Shown: positions 10,048 through 19,142, numbered from the stretch's first letter. The stretch: 64,000 nucleotides of DNA from Corynebacterium tapiri (GCF_006334925.1 NZ_VDHJ01000003.1:248001-312000), one strand, 5' to 3'. A program made the numbers and translations. The notes: generated by a model not told the origin, from the letters alone.

Positions 10048-11544
10048 CTAGGCCGTGTGATCAGCCTCCGGCGAGTCCGTTAGCGCCTGGGCAACCCGCC
10101 ACAACCGCGCCGAGTTCGAGGCCTTGACCAGGACTACATCTGAACCATCCGGAAGGTCGGCAGGCCGCTGGCGCACGATCTCGTTCACCGCCTCTGCCGC
10201 CTGGGCTGCATCGGGGGCGCGGTAGACCACTACTCCCCTGGCTTCGGCAGCATCGGCCGTGGCGCTGATCAGTTCATCCCCGCCGACGGCGACGGCGTGA
10301 GTGACGTTGAATCGCGCCAGCTCCTCGCCGAGATCCCGGTGGGCCTGGATCCCGTCGTTGCCGAGCTCACCCATCGGGCCGAGCACCGCGATCGCCCGGG
10401 AGCCCGGGTTAGCGGAGGCGGTGTAAGCCAGGGCCGCCACCGCAGCCCGCATAGATTCGGGGTTGGCGTTGTAGGAATCGTTGATCACGGTGAGTCCGTC
10501 CGCACGGGTGCGCACATCCATCCGGTGCTCGCTCGCCGCGCGGTGGGTGGACAGGCAGCGGGCCACGTCGTTAGCGGACATGCCAGACTCGATGCCTGCC
10601 GCGGCAGCCGCCAGGGCATTAGAAACTTGGTGCTGGCCAAATACGCCGAGCTGTACAGGCACGGGGTCAAAACCGGGGCCATGCAATGTGAACGAGGCGC
10701 GCGCTACGTTGTCCAGCTCGATGTCCGTGGCGTAGTAATCAGCCTGGCGCATCGGCGGGGTGGCAGCCGAGTAGTAGACCACCTTGGCGTCGGTGCGCTT
10801 GTCCATGGCAGCGACAAACACGTCGTCCGCGTTAAGGATGGCAATGCCGCCTTCTGTGGCCGCAGGCAGCGCCTCGACGAGCTCGCCTTTGGCCTGGGCA
10901 ATGTTCTCCCGCGAACCGAATTCACCCAGATGCGCGGAGCCGACATTGAGCACCACGCCTATCCGCGGGCGCGCGATCGAGGCCAAGTGCGCGATGTGGC
11001 CGACTCCGCGCGCGGACATCTCGGCTACCAGATACTCGGTGGTGTCATCGCAGCGCAGCACGGTATACGGATGGCCGATCTCGTTGTTGAACGACCCCGG
11101 TGGGGCAACAGTCGGGCCGTCGCAGCTAAGCACCGCGTTGAGCAGGTCCTTTGTAGACGTCTTGCCGGCTGAGCCGGTCACACCCACGATGGTCAATTTT
11201 CCCGCCTCGGTAAGCCTGCGAGAAATCTCCGTGGCCAGGGCCGTCAGGGCATCGACCACGGCGGCAAAAACATCAGCATCAGCTGAACTCTTCGGTTGAA
11301 CCAGAATGGAAGGGGCCTCCACCTCGCGCGCGGCGAGGACGGCGACGGCGCCCTTTTCGCAGGCCGCCTGCGCAAAGCGGTGCCCATCGACCCGTTCGCC
11401 AGGCAACGCCACAAACAGGCCGCCCTTGGTCACCTTGCGGGAATCAAACTCCACAAATCCGGTTACGGTGGCCTCGGGCTGCGCACCTGCCTGCAGAGTT
11501 CCTCCGACGACCTCCGCGATCTCTGCGAGTGTCATGCTGATCAT
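10048..11544 (-). CDS. murF: UDP-MurNAc-tripeptide--D-Ala-D-Ala ligase
   Basis: Cytoplasmic Mur ligase adding D-Ala-D-Ala to complete the pentapeptide. At 498 aa it has the ATP loop GVTGSAGKTSTKDLL near residue 120, a central substrate-binding domain with EMSARGVGHI, and the C-terminal motif INDSYNANPESM. The start MISMTLAEIAEVVGG matches the family; the internal ATG three codons later is also possible. The murE gene ends 29 bp upstream. Confidence 0.97.
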   Translation of the reverse strand: MISMTLAEIAEVVGGTLQAGAQPEATVTGFVEFDSRKVTKGGLFVALPGERVDGHRFAQAACEKGAVAVLAAREVEAPSILVQPKSSADADVFAAVVDALTALATEISRRLTEAGKLTIVGVTGSAGKTSTKDLLNAVLSCDGPTVAPPGSFNNEIGHPYTVLRCDDTTEYLVAEMSARGVGHIAHLASIARPRIGVVLNVGSAHLGEFGSRENIAQAKGELVEALPAATEGGIAILNADDVFVAAMDKRTDAKVVYYSAATPPMRQADYYATDIELDNVARASFTLHGPGFDPVPVQLGVFGQHQVSNALAAAAAGIESGMSANDVARCLSTHRAASEHRMDVRTRADGLTVINDSYNANPESMRAAVAALAYTASANPGSRAIAVLGPMGELGNDGIQAHRDLGEELARFNVTHAVAVGGDELISATADAAEARGVVVYRAPDAAQAAEAVNEIVRQRPADLPDGSDVVLVKASNSARLWRVAQALTDSPEADHTA

Positions 11545-11573
11545 GGCGTTACCTACGTTTCTGTCTTTCGCGA

Positions 11574-13103
11574 CTATTCGTTGGTGCTTGTGGCGGATTC
11601 GCTGCGGTTGAGCAGAGCCCTACGTACCTCTACGCGGTCATCGAACTCTAGGACCTTGTCTCCCACGATCTGGCCCACCTCATGCCCTTTACCTACCACG
11701 ATGACGGCGTCACCGGGCTGTGCCCACTCGACGACCTTGTCGATGGCCTCTCGGCGCGAACCAATGTTGAGGATCTCGGCGTCAGTCCCGGCCTCGCGGG
11801 CTCCGGCGACCACTGCGTCGCGAATGAGGTCGGGATCTTCGGTTCGGGGGTTGTCGTCGGTGACCACGACGAAGTCGGCACCGCGGGCAGCCTCGGCGCC
11901 CATCAGGGGCCGCTTGGAGGAATCTCGGTCGCCTCCGCTTCCCACGACGACGCCAATGCGCCCGTCGACCTGGGAGTGCAGGGTAGCCAATACGGCAGCT
12001 ACCGCGGCTGGCTTGTGGGCATAGTCGACGACTGCGAGGAAGTCCTGGCCTTCGTCGATACGCTCCATGCGTCCGGGAACGCGCACCTGGGAGATGCCGC
12101 GGGCGGCGGCGTGAACGTCGACGCCTACTTGAGCGGCCAACGCCAGGGCCAGCGTTGCATTGGCGACGTTGAAGTCACCCGGCAGCGGAAGCTCGAACTC
12201 GAGGCGCTCAGAATTGATCGCCACAGCAATGCGCTGTGCGCCGGTGGCCTCCTGCTCCAGCGCCACCCCTGTGACGTCAGCGTCCGCGTCTGCTCCCGTA
12301 GCCACGGTTACGGCCTCACCGGCTCGCTGCGCCATGCGCTTGCCCCAGTCGTCGTCAATGCATACGACAGCCCGGCGAGCGCGCAGCGGAGAATCGGGGG
12401 CAAAAAAGGCGGCCTTCGCCTCGAAGTAGTCCTCCATTGTCGGATGGAAGTCCAGGTGGTCCTGGGAGAGGTTGGTAAAGCCTGCGACGTCGAAACGCGC
12501 CCCCTGCACACGGCCCAGCTCAAGCGCGTGAGACGAGACCTCCATGACTACGTGCGACACGCCTTGGTCTGCCATAGTCCGGAAAAGTTCCTGCAGCTTG
12601 GGGGCCTCGGGAGTGGTCAACGAGGTGGGGACCGCCTGACCATTGATGCGCGTTCCGGTCGTACCGATGATGGCCACTGTGTGCCCCGCCTCGCGCAGAG
12701 CCTCCTCAAGCAGGTACGTGGTGGTGGTCTTGCCGGACGTGCCCGTGACGCCGAGCAGCGTGAACTCCTCGGACGGGTGGCCGTAAATCTCGGCGGCGAT
12801 TAATCCAAGCACGCGGCGGACGTCCTCGACGACCAGCACGGGGCGGCGCTCGTCGGTAGTCTCCAGGATTCCTGCGCCCTCCTCATCCGTGAGGATTGCC
12901 GATGCCGGGCAGTCGAAGGCGAACCGGGCGCCGTGCACGCGCGTTCCGGGCAGCGCGGCGAAAAGGCCGCCGGCCTGCAGGGCGGAGGAATCCAGACTGA
13001 CCGAGGTGATGTCCAGCGACTCTGCCACCGAGCCGGCGCGAATGGTGCGCGCGCCTGCGATCTCCGCGAGACGCGAGAGGGTGACCGGAGTGTGGGTGCT
13101 CAT
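11574..13103 (-). CDS. murE: UDP-MurNAc-L-Ala-D-Glu--meso-DAP ligase
   Basis: Cytoplasmic Mur ligase adding the third stem-peptide residue. The 509 aa have the ATP loop GVTGTSGKTTTTYLLEEAL near residue 118. The C-terminal DDNPRTEDP motif contains DNPR, the signature of meso-diaminopimelate-specific enzymes, so the wall is predicted to be DAP-type as expected for Corynebacterium. The gene lies between ftsI and murF with short gaps of 51 and 29 bp. Confidence 0.97.
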   Translation of the reverse strand: MSTHTPVTLSRLAEIAGARTIRAGSVAESLDITSVSLDSSALQAGGLFAALPGTRVHGARFAFDCPASAILTDEEGAGILETTDERRPVLVVEDVRRVLGLIAAEIYGHPSEEFTLLGVTGTSGKTTTTYLLEEALREAGHTVAIIGTTGTRINGQAVPTSLTTPEAPKLQELFRTMADQGVSHVVMEVSSHALELGRVQGARFDVAGFTNLSQDHLDFHPTMEDYFEAKAAFFAPDSPLRARRAVVCIDDDWGKRMAQRAGEAVTVATGADADADVTGVALEQEATGAQRIAVAINSERLEFELPLPGDFNVANATLALALAAQVGVDVHAAARGISQVRVPGRMERIDEGQDFLAVVDYAHKPAAVAAVLATLHSQVDGRIGVVVGSGGDRDSSKRPLMGAEAARGADFVVVTDDNPRTEDPDLIRDAVVAGAREAGTDAEILNIGSRREAIDKVVEWAQPGDAVIVVGKGHEVGQIVGDKVLEFDDRVEVRRALLNRSESATSTNE

Positions 13104-13154
13104 TGAGGAATGTCTCCTTAGAAGTTCCCTAGCAAGAATTTTTCGGGTTCAATT

Positions 13155-15149
13155 TTATTGCTGAAGTACCAGAGTCGTTGGAGGCGGCGAGGTCGGGACG
13201 TTGTCGCGATCCAGCAGCCAGCTGGCGATGTCCTTGAACAGCGGCGCGGCAGACTGGCCTCCGCCTCCGCCGGCCTCCACGCCTCGCTCCGGGTCGTCGA
13301 GCATGATGGCCACCGCGAAGCGAGGATCATCAGCCGGGGCAATGCCGGCGAAGGTAATCCAGTAGTCGCTCATGGAGTACGCGCCCGTGTTCGGGTCGAC
13401 CTTCTGCGCGGTACCGGTCTTGCCGCTGGCCTGGTAGCCCTCGGGGGACTGTCCAGGTGCGGTACCACTCTGCGAGCCACCGGCCGGATCCTTCTGCAGC
13501 GTTGCGCGGAACATGTCCGTCACTGTGCGCGCAGCCTCCGGGCTGATCACCTGCGTGTGCTCGGGCTCCGGTAGATCGCGGACGTTGCCGTCCGCGTCGG
13601 TGATCTGGTGAATGATGCGCGGCTCGATGCGCTCTCCACCGTTGGCGATCGCCTGGTACACGCTGGCCATCTGCAGCGTCGTCCAGCTCATACCCTGACC
13701 AATCGGGAGGTTGGCAAAGGTACCGCCACCCCAATCCTGCAGGTCCATGAGCAGTCCAGGCGATTCCGCCGGCAGCTCCACGCCAGTGGACTGCCCGATT
13801 CCAAACCTCTTCAGGTAGTCGGCGTACTTCTCCTCCCCCAGCCGCTGGGCGAGCATCAGCGTGCCCACGTTGGAGGACTTGCCGAAGATGCCGGTCGTGG
13901 TGAAGTTCGTACCACTGTGCTGCCACGCGTCGTTGACCGTTACTCCGGCCATGTTGATGGACCCGGGGACGTAGTGGACCTCGTCCGGCGTGGTCAACCC
14001 CTCGTTGATGGTGGCGGCTGCGGTAATGATCTTGGCAACAGAGCCCGGTTCGTAGGGGAAGCTTATCGACGAGTTTTCAAACCGCTTACCGTTCTTCAGC
14101 TGCTCGTCGATGTTCTTATTCGGGTTAATCGTGTCCGTGTTGGCCATGGCGAGAACCTCACCGGTCTGCACGTCCAACACAACGGCCTCCGCGTGCTTGG
14201 CTCCGGAGTTGTGCTTCGCCTGCTCGATTTGCTGCTGCACGTAGGTCTGCAGGTCCAGATCGATCGTGAGCGTGGCATCTGCGCCATCAATGGCCGGAAC
14301 GACGTCCCGCAAGGTACCCGGAATTACCTGGCCGGTGGTGGCGACGTCCTCCGTGGAGCGCCCGTTTTGGCCCGCCAGGAAATCGTCGCCACTAGCCTCA
14401 AATCCGAACTGGCCCTCTCCATCCACGGAGACCTTGCCCAGAATATTCTCGCCGATGGCTCCGTTGGGGTACTGGCGAATGTCCTGGTGATCCGCGGCGA
14501 CACCATGGAAACGCTGGGCGATCTCCGATGCCACGTCCGGGTCAACGTTGCGCACGAGCACCTCGTACGTGGAATCCGCCCGCAGCTTCTTCTCCAGGTC
14601 CGAGGACTTCACCTTCTCGGAGTTCTCGACGGCACCACTGATCATCTTGGGGATCTCGTTGGCCATCTCCTTCAGCTTCTCGTCCATACGACGAGTTGCT
14701 TCCTCGCGGATCTGGTCCTGGGTCATGCTTGCAGCCTTGCCCTCGGTAACCAAATCCAGCTCACCCTGCTGAGTTAGCTCTTTGCGCAGAACGTTTGGTG
14801 AGACTGTCAGGGACCGCGCCTGCATGGTGTACGCCAGCTCGCGGCCCTGGTGATCAACGATGGACCCGCGACGAGCGGGCTCCACGTAGACCCGAGCGCG
14901 CTGCTCTTCGGCCTGCGCCGACAACGCTGGCCCCCAGGCCAGCTGGACCCACGCCAAGCGAGCGATGAGCAATGTGGCGATTGCAAAGAGGATTAGGCCA
15001 ATGAGGTGGACGCGTTCACGCATGATGGTTCGCTGCGTGGGACGCTTCCCTGCGGCATTGAACGCCGCGGCGTGCTCTCGGCTAGGTGGAGTAAAGGGCG
15101 CCTCGCGACGAGTGTGGCCGCGTCGGTTATTCGAGCCTCGGTTACTCAC
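13155..15149 (-). CDS. ftsI: Septal peptidoglycan transpeptidase FtsI (class B PBP)
   Basis: Class B penicillin-binding protein that cross-links septal peptidoglycan and partners FtsW. The 664 aa show a basic N-terminus, one membrane anchor (about residues 45-68), a PBP dimerisation/pedestal domain, and a transpeptidase domain. The catalytic motifs are SVAK (SxxK, in PGSVAKIITAA), SSN (SxN, in FGKSSNVGTLM) and KTG (in SGKTGTAQKV). No PASTA domain follows, as is usual for corynebacterial FtsI. Confidence 0.96.
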   Translation of the reverse strand: MSNRGSNNRRGHTRREAPFTPPSREHAAAFNAAGKRPTQRTIMRERVHLIGLILFAIATLLIARLAWVQLAWGPALSAQAEEQRARVYVEPARRGSIVDHQGRELAYTMQARSLTVSPNVLRKELTQQGELDLVTEGKAASMTQDQIREEATRRMDEKLKEMANEIPKMISGAVENSEKVKSSDLEKKLRADSTYEVLVRNVDPDVASEIAQRFHGVAADHQDIRQYPNGAIGENILGKVSVDGEGQFGFEASGDDFLAGQNGRSTEDVATTGQVIPGTLRDVVPAIDGADATLTIDLDLQTYVQQQIEQAKHNSGAKHAEAVVLDVQTGEVLAMANTDTINPNKNIDEQLKNGKRFENSSISFPYEPGSVAKIITAAATINEGLTTPDEVHYVPGSINMAGVTVNDAWQHSGTNFTTTGIFGKSSNVGTLMLAQRLGEEKYADYLKRFGIGQSTGVELPAESPGLLMDLQDWGGGTFANLPIGQGMSWTTLQMASVYQAIANGGERIEPRIIHQITDADGNVRDLPEPEHTQVISPEAARTVTDMFRATLQKDPAGGSQSGTAPGQSPEGYQASGKTGTAQKVDPNTGAYSMSDYWITFAGIAPADDPRFAVAIMLDDPERGVEAGGGGGQSAAPLFKDIASWLLDRDNVPTSPPPTTLVLQQ

Positions 15150-15238
15150 TGCCCGTTTACCACCTGTCTACCTGCGTAATGTGTGTTCATCGCCCCCGTT
15201 GTTGACCGCTATTCGCCTAAACGGAGCGAATCCCGCTC

Positions 15239-15937
15239 TTAGCGGCTATACGGTGCAACCGCCGGCACGTCGGCCGCTGGGAGCTGCTCGCCCTGCGGTA
15301 CAGCCTCGAGATTGTTCGGGAGGTTCTTCATATCCTTCGGATCACTCGAAGCAGTACCCGGGCGTACCTTTTCGCCGTTGAGGTCGATGATAGGAGTCGT
15401 GGCGGCATCTGCCGGACGGCTCTCCGAGACGTCGCCGTTTTCTGCCACGTTGAGTACACCGGGCTTGTCCGGAATGGCCATGCCCATCTCCTGTGCCCGA
15501 CGAGCGATCTCCGCCGAGGACGACTCGTTCTGCAGATCGCGATTGAGCGTCTCCAGCTGGTTACTGAGCTGGGACTCCTGCGCGGTCAGCTGGGAAATCG
15601 CAAACGTCTGCTGGGTGGACAAACCGCTGAGCCACATCGCCAGAACGATGCCTCCCACCAGGAACGACAGGCTTACAGTGGCCACCTTGAACAGCGGACC
15701 GACCGCCTTGACCTCGCGAACGCGACGTCCACGCACAGAGACGACCTGACGTGACCCCAGTCGACGGCCTCGAATCGGCTGAACCTGCCTGGTGGGCTGG
15801 GACGGGTATGCCCGACGCGGAGTCTCAACCGGAGCGCCGGTAGAGCGCGTGGCGGTAGAAAAGTCCTGACTCACCCCACGCGAGCGCGGCGCCGAGACCT
15901 GAGTGGTGCGGCGTGAACGGGTAACGGTGGTAGCCAT
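15239..15937 (-). CDS. ftsL: FtsL-like divisome protein (single TM, coiled coil)
   Basis: A 232-aa protein in the rsmH-ftsI slot where FtsL is encoded. An Arg/Ser/Thr-rich cytoplasmic region (residues 1-80) is followed by one membrane helix (about 85-105). A short extracytoplasmic coiled coil comes next (QLTAQESQLSNQLETLNRDL), then a Pro/Ala-rich tail. The architecture and position match actinobacterial FtsL; sequence similarity in this family is always weak, so the symbol rests mainly on context. The gene begins 5 bp after the rsmH stop. Confidence 0.8.
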   Translation of the reverse strand: MATTVTRSRRTTQVSAPRSRGVSQDFSTATRSTGAPVETPRRAYPSQPTRQVQPIRGRRLGSRQVVSVRGRRVREVKAVGPLFKVATVSLSFLVGGIVLAMWLSGLSTQQTFAISQLTAQESQLSNQLETLNRDLQNESSSAEIARRAQEMGMAIPDKPGVLNVAENGDVSESRPADAATTPIIDLNGEKVRPGTASSDPKDMKNLPNNLEAVPQGEQLPAADVPAVAPYSR

Positions 15938-15942
15938 ATCGC

Positions 15943-16962
15943 TTATCCTTCCGACCTTGCCAGTCGCTCTAGGGCTCGAACGCGTACGGACGCTGCTCGA
16001 GGATTGATGTCTATTTCTTGCTGGTCAGCCTTCTCGGCCCCTCGCGTCACCGTGGTGAACTTCGCTGAAGTACCGGGCAAGTCCATGGGCAGTCCCGCCG
16101 GGGTTTTCGACGTGCTCAGCTCCGTAAAGACCTTCTTGACCAGCTTGTCTTCCAGCGACTGGTAGCTCATATACACCGCGCGGCCTCCCACACGGAGCCG
16201 GTCAGTGACCGCCCAGAGGCTCTTTTCGACGCTCTCCAGCTCGGAATTCACTTCCACCCGCAACGCCTGGAAGGTCCGCTTTGCAGGGTGGCCGCCGGTT
16301 CGGCGGGTGGCGGCGGGGATCACAGCGTAGAGCAGCTCGACCAAGCGCGCGGAGGTCGAGAATGATTCCTTTTCGCGCTCCTTAATCACAGCCGAAGCGA
16401 TCTTGCCGGCGAAGCGCTCGTCCCCATAGGTCTTGAGGACCCGCGCCAGATCCCCATGCGAATAGGTATTCAGGATGTCAGCGGCGGTGATCCCACTACT
16501 AGGGTCCATCCGCATATCCAGAGGAGCGTCCGTGCGGTAAGCAAAGCCGCGCTCTTCCTCATCGAGCTGCATGGAGGAAACACCGAGGTCGTACAGGGCA
16601 CCGGCGATGCCATGCTCTCGTGCGAGGTCGAAGATAGTGCCTTCGTTCTCGTCAATGGCAAAAGAGAGATCGTCGAAACGCGTGTGTACCCCTACGAACC
16701 TTTCGCCGAACGGAGCGAGGCGCTCACGTGCGGCGGCCAACGACTTCTGGTCGCGGTCCAGCCCGATGAGGTGCAGATTGCCAAAAGTACGCAGCAGATG
16801 TTCGGAGTGGCCGCCCGCACCAAGCGTGCCGTCGATGAGGACGGCGGTGTCTCCGGCAGCTTCAATCGCTGGGGCCAACAGCTCAGTGACCCGGTCTCGC
16901 ATGACAGGAACGTGGCCATGGTTGGAGGCAAGCAGTGCCTTTTCTGCGTCTGCTTGGTTCAT
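15943..16962 (-). CDS. rsmH: 16S rRNA (cytosine1402-N4)-methyltransferase RsmH
   Basis: SAM-dependent methyltransferase for C1402 of 16S rRNA (formerly MraW). The start chosen is the ATG giving [11 protein letters not shown], because GGGAGGGGG lies 9 nt before it and [13 protein letters not shown] follows, as in the family. The upstream in-frame extension lacks family similarity. The resulting 339 aa contain [15 protein letters not shown] (SAM loop), [12 protein letters not shown], and the RAFTFQALR-like segment [13 protein letters not shown]. The gene is second in the dcw operon, after mraZ. Confidence 0.95.
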   Translation of the reverse strand: MNQADAEKALLASNHGHVPVMRDRVTELLAPAIEAAGDTAVLIDGTLGAGGHSEHLLRTFGNLHLIGLDRDQKSLAAARERLAPFGERFVGVHTRFDDLSFAIDENEGTIFDLAREHGIAGALYDLGVSSMQLDEEERGFAYRTDAPLDMRMDPSSGITAADILNTYSHGDLARVLKTYGDERFAGKIASAVIKEREKESFSTSARLVELLYAVIPAATRRTGGHPAKRTFQALRVEVNSELESVEKSLWAVTDRLRVGGRAVYMSYQSLEDKLVKKVFTELSTSKTPAGLPMDLPGTSAKFTTVTRGAEKADQQEIDINPRAASVRVRALERLARSEG

Positions 16963-17108
16963 GATTCGCGTCCCCCTCCCGTGCCGCGTCCTGGATTGTT
17001 GGGGTGCGCATAGGGCCCTGTCCGGGGCGGGATCTGATGTCGGGGAAGTACACCAGAGCATCCGCCCCGGGCAGAGTCCGTACACGCACTCCGCTGTACT
17101 GCCGGGTT

Positions 17109-17543
17109 TTAGAGCAACCCGGCAAGAATGTCGTTATCGTCCGCCGCGGAGAACGCGGCTTCGGTCTGTTGCTGATATTCAGCCCAGGATTCGGCATCCC
17201 AAATTTCGAGAAAGTCCACCGAACCAATGACCACACACTCTTTGCTCAACCCCGCGTATTCACGGTGAGAAGCAGAGAGGGTGATGCGCCCATTGCCATC
17301 CGGTCGCTGCTCATCGGCGCTGGCCGCAAGGTTGCGGATGAACGCACGAGCTTCCGGACTGGTGCGGGAGACGGCGGCGGCCTTGCGGGCTCGCGCGGCG
17401 AACTCCTCCCTGGGGTACACGGCCAGCGAATGGTCCTGTCCCTTGGTGATCATCAGTCCACCAGCCAGTTCCTCACGAAACTTCGCCGGCAACGTCAGAC
17501 GCCCCTTGTCGTCGAGCTTTGGAGTGTAGGTACCGAGAAACAT
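17109..17543 (-). CDS. mraZ: Transcriptional regulator MraZ
   Basis: AbrB-like (SpoVT-type) DNA-binding protein, founding gene and autoregulator of the dcw operon in bacteria where it has been studied. The start [19 protein letters not shown] is chosen because it is the family's N-terminus and GGAGGGGAGGG lies just upstream. A 14-codon extension is open but atypical. The 144 aa contain the duplicated DxxGRhxhP signatures ([13 protein letters not shown] and [13 protein letters not shown]). GTGGG repeats consistent with its known operator type lie 125-160 bp upstream. Confidence 0.95.
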   Translation of the reverse strand: MFLGTYTPKLDDKGRLTLPAKFREELAGGLMITKGQDHSLAVYPREEFAARARKAAAVSRTSPEARAFIRNLAASADEQRPDGNGRITLSASHREYAGLSKECVVIGSVDFLEIWDAESWAEYQQQTEAAFSAADDNDILAGLL

Positions 17544-17667
17544 CCCGGGCCCTCCCCTCCGTAACCCCTCAGACTGTGCTGTCACGCATCGTGTTGTGCA
17601 CGGTCAGTGCACGATGATTCTGTTCTCTGTGACTCGCGCGGGCCACGAAGATTCGCTCCCTTGCTTG

Positions 17668-17701
17668 CCACTGCGCCCCACTTTAACCCACTACGCCCCA
17701 C
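17668..17701 (-). promoter_or_regulatory. MraZ-box cluster 1 upstream of mraZ
   Basis: Read on the minus strand, GTGGG units recur at exact 10-bp period (plus-strand CCCAC at 17697-17701, 17687-17691 and 17677-17681, and CCAC at 17668-17671). MraZ is known to bind TGGG-type direct repeats with 10-bp spacing in front of dcw operons. The position 125-160 bp before the mraZ start and in the same orientation makes this the likely autoregulatory operator. Binding is inferred, not shown. Confidence 0.7.
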
Positions 17702-17794
17702 ATGCACCACCCCAAACACGGCCTGAAAAGTTTTCGCCCCCTAAACCGCAGGTCATAGCCCCTATTTTCAGTGGGGCGTCATCCCGGAGAATTC

Positions 17795-17812
17795 TGACAT
17801 TATGTCACTATA
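17795..17812 (-). promoter_or_regulatory. Candidate mraZ/dcw -10 element with overlapping palindrome
   Basis: On the minus strand TATAGT (17807-17812) is a good corynebacterial -10. It overlaps a perfect 13-bp palindrome, TGACATTATGTCA (17795-17807). No clear -35 is visible. If used, it gives a 5' leader of about 250 nt that includes MraZ-box cluster 1, so repression would act downstream of the start site. Another promoter nearer mraZ cannot be excluded. Confidence 0.35.
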
Positions 17813-17957
17813 TTCACTTGAATCACTCTAGAAACTTATAAAAGTCTTTCCCCTCCTGCAGCTCACACCCCAGCCGATATCTTCTCCCACACGCGACCTG
17901 GAAATATGGTGGGCTAAGTTCTGCACATCACCCCTTCAGCCCGCCAAGAACCCTCGA

Positions 17958-17995
17958 GTGGGGCAAAGTGGGAGACCGAGGTGGGGCAAAGTGGG
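17958..17995 (+). promoter_or_regulatory. MraZ-box-like cluster 2 (opposite orientation)
   Basis: Plus-strand GTGGG units start at 17958, 17968, 17981 and 17991 (spacings 10, 13, 10), in the contexts GTGGGGCAAAGTGGG. Single extra units occur at 17771 and 17909. No plus-strand gene follows for more than 1 kb; the next gene is minus-strand and ends in a terminator at 18027-18054. The cluster thus faces away from mraZ, some 415-450 bp upstream of it. The role is unknown; a second MraZ operator is an inference from the repeat. Confidence 0.5.
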
Positions 17996-18026
17996 TCAAA
18001 CGCTCTAGAGCAACCAGAGACAAACA

Positions 18027-18054
18027 AAAAGCCCCGCACCACAAGGTGCGGGGC
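18027..18054 (-). terminator. Intrinsic terminator of the DUF3040 gene
   Basis: Perfect 10-bp arms (GCCCCGCACC/GGTGCGGGGC) around a 4-nt loop, followed on the minus strand by TTTTTG. It lies 24 bp past the stop of the DUF3040 gene and insulates that transcript from the mraZ control region. Confidence 0.9.
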
Positions 18055-18077
18055 AAGATGCGGGCAGCGGAAACACG

Positions 18078-18470
18078 TCAGGCGCCGTCAAAGCGGCGGC
18101 GGAAGTTCTCCTCCATCCGCGCGCCAATCCCGGAGTCCTTGCTCTGATTCGGGTGCTTGCTTCCCCCGGCCGCAATTCGGACATCGGCATGTTCCTGCGT
18201 ACGGGATGAGCGCAACGCCCACACTCCGGCAGCGAACATCACCAGGAAACCAAGAACACTGAGCGCAATGAACCACAGACTGGATTGAGCCAGGGCGACT
18301 CCCCCAATAAGCAGGAGCAAACCCACCACCCCAATAGCTACCGCCTTGAGGCCTACCCCAGCACCGCCCGAGCCGACCGATGACACCGACGAGCCAAACT
18401 TCGGATCGTCAGCCATGAGAGACTGCTCAATCTCCCTCAGGGCCCGTTGCTCTTGCTCAGATAGCGCCAC
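18078..18470 (-). CDS. DUF3040 small membrane protein
   Basis: Small protein of the actinobacterial DUF3040 family, often encoded beside mraZ; molecular role unknown. The start is taken as the GTG at 18470, giving VALSEQEQRALREIEQSL, the family's N-terminus, with GGAGG 5 nt upstream. The in-frame upstream ATG at 18521 overlaps the predicted -10 and cannot be used from that promoter. The 130 aa have an acidic N-terminal helix, two closely spaced membrane helices (about residues 50-95), and a polar C-terminus. Confidence 0.85.
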   Translation of the reverse strand: MALSEQEQRALREIEQSLMADDPKFGSSVSSVGSGGAGVGLKAVAIGVVGLLLLIGGVALAQSSLWFIALSVLGFLVMFAAGVWALRSSRTQEHADVRIAAGGSKHPNQSKDSGIGARMEENFRRRFDGA

Positions 18471-18516
18471 GCGATCCTCCCGCATTCCTTGAAACAGGCC
18501 TCTTGCCGGGCCAGTT

Positions 18517-18546
18517 AGCATACGTCGATTCCTACATAAGATGTAA
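18517..18546 (-). promoter_or_regulatory. Predicted promoter of the DUF3040 gene
   Basis: Minus-strand TTACAT (18541-18546) and TATGCT (18517-18522) are separated by 18 bp, a good housekeeping-type promoter. The -35 overlaps a small palindrome, TACAT-AAG-ATGTA (18533-18545), a possible operator. The predicted start of transcription is about 40 nt before the chosen GTG. Confidence 0.5.
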
Positions 18547-18596
18547 CGGTGATCTTAGCTGCTTTGTTCCCGGGCTTATGAGAGTTTCCTTTCCAA

Positions 18597-19016
18597 CTAG
18601 GCAGCAAGGAGCTCATCATCTCCCAACAGCGTAGAATCATAGAAGGCACGGGCTAGGTCAATGAGCTCTCGCACACGGCCAGGATCCGGGTCCGGTTCAA
18701 TGCCGCTGAGAACCCGAGAGCGTAGACGGGAATAACCGCTCAGCTCTACGGCCCACCTTTGTGCATCACCACCCATCAGCTGCAAGCGGGCCCAAGCACT
18801 AGTCGGCAATCGCTTCCGCCGCTTTATCGCAGGATCTGCACTTGTTCTCGCACCCGCAGTACGCAGGGCGGCTTGATACGCATTCTCCAGGGCCAGCCCC
18901 CACTCCCCCGCTTCAGCGCACCTTTCTGCCTGGTCCAGCAGAAGAGATGCTGACGATAGAAAGCGAGCGGACTTAGCCTCGGTTGCAGTGGTGGTAGCCG
19001 AGATGATGTCTCCCAT
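18597..19016 (-). CDS. SAV_6107-family HEPN domain protein
   Basis: A 139-aa all-helical protein resembling the SAV_6107-type HEPN family of actinobacteria. Helical segments such as FLSSASLLLDQAERCAEAGE and LALENAYQAALRTAGAR form the HEPN core, followed by LIDLARAFYDSTLL. I do not see the RxxxxH RNase motif of toxin HEPNs, so ribonuclease activity should not be assumed. It is transcribed away from a GNAT gene, with a LexA-like box in the 126-bp gap between them. The function is unknown. Confidence 0.8.
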   Translation of the reverse strand: MGDIISATTTATEAKSARFLSSASLLLDQAERCAEAGEWGLALENAYQAALRTAGARTSADPAIKRRKRLPTSAWARLQLMGGDAQRWAVELSGYSRLRSRVLSGIEPDPDPGRVRELIDLARAFYDSTLLGDDELLAA

Positions 19017-19098
19017 GAGATTCTCCTAGCGCAATTTTTGGTTCATGAAGTAATGCCCAAAAGATAGAAGAGACACTGGACATCCGTTCGAAAACAGT

Positions 19099-19114
19099 TC
19101 GAACATGCGTTCTA
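19099..19114. promoter_or_regulatory. LexA (SOS)-box-like site between HEPN and GNAT genes
   Basis: TCGAAC-ATGC-GTTCTA matches the actinobacterial SOS box TCGAAC-N4-GTTCGA at 11 of 12 arm positions. A second partial match, TCGAAAACAGTTCGA (19088-19102), overlaps its left arm with one base less spacing. The site is 28 bp from the GNAT start and 82 bp from the HEPN start, suitable for repressing either. Recognition by LexA is inferred from the motif only. Confidence 0.5.
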
Positions 19115-19142
19115 CCGACGGAGATTGTGGTTCTATTGACCT

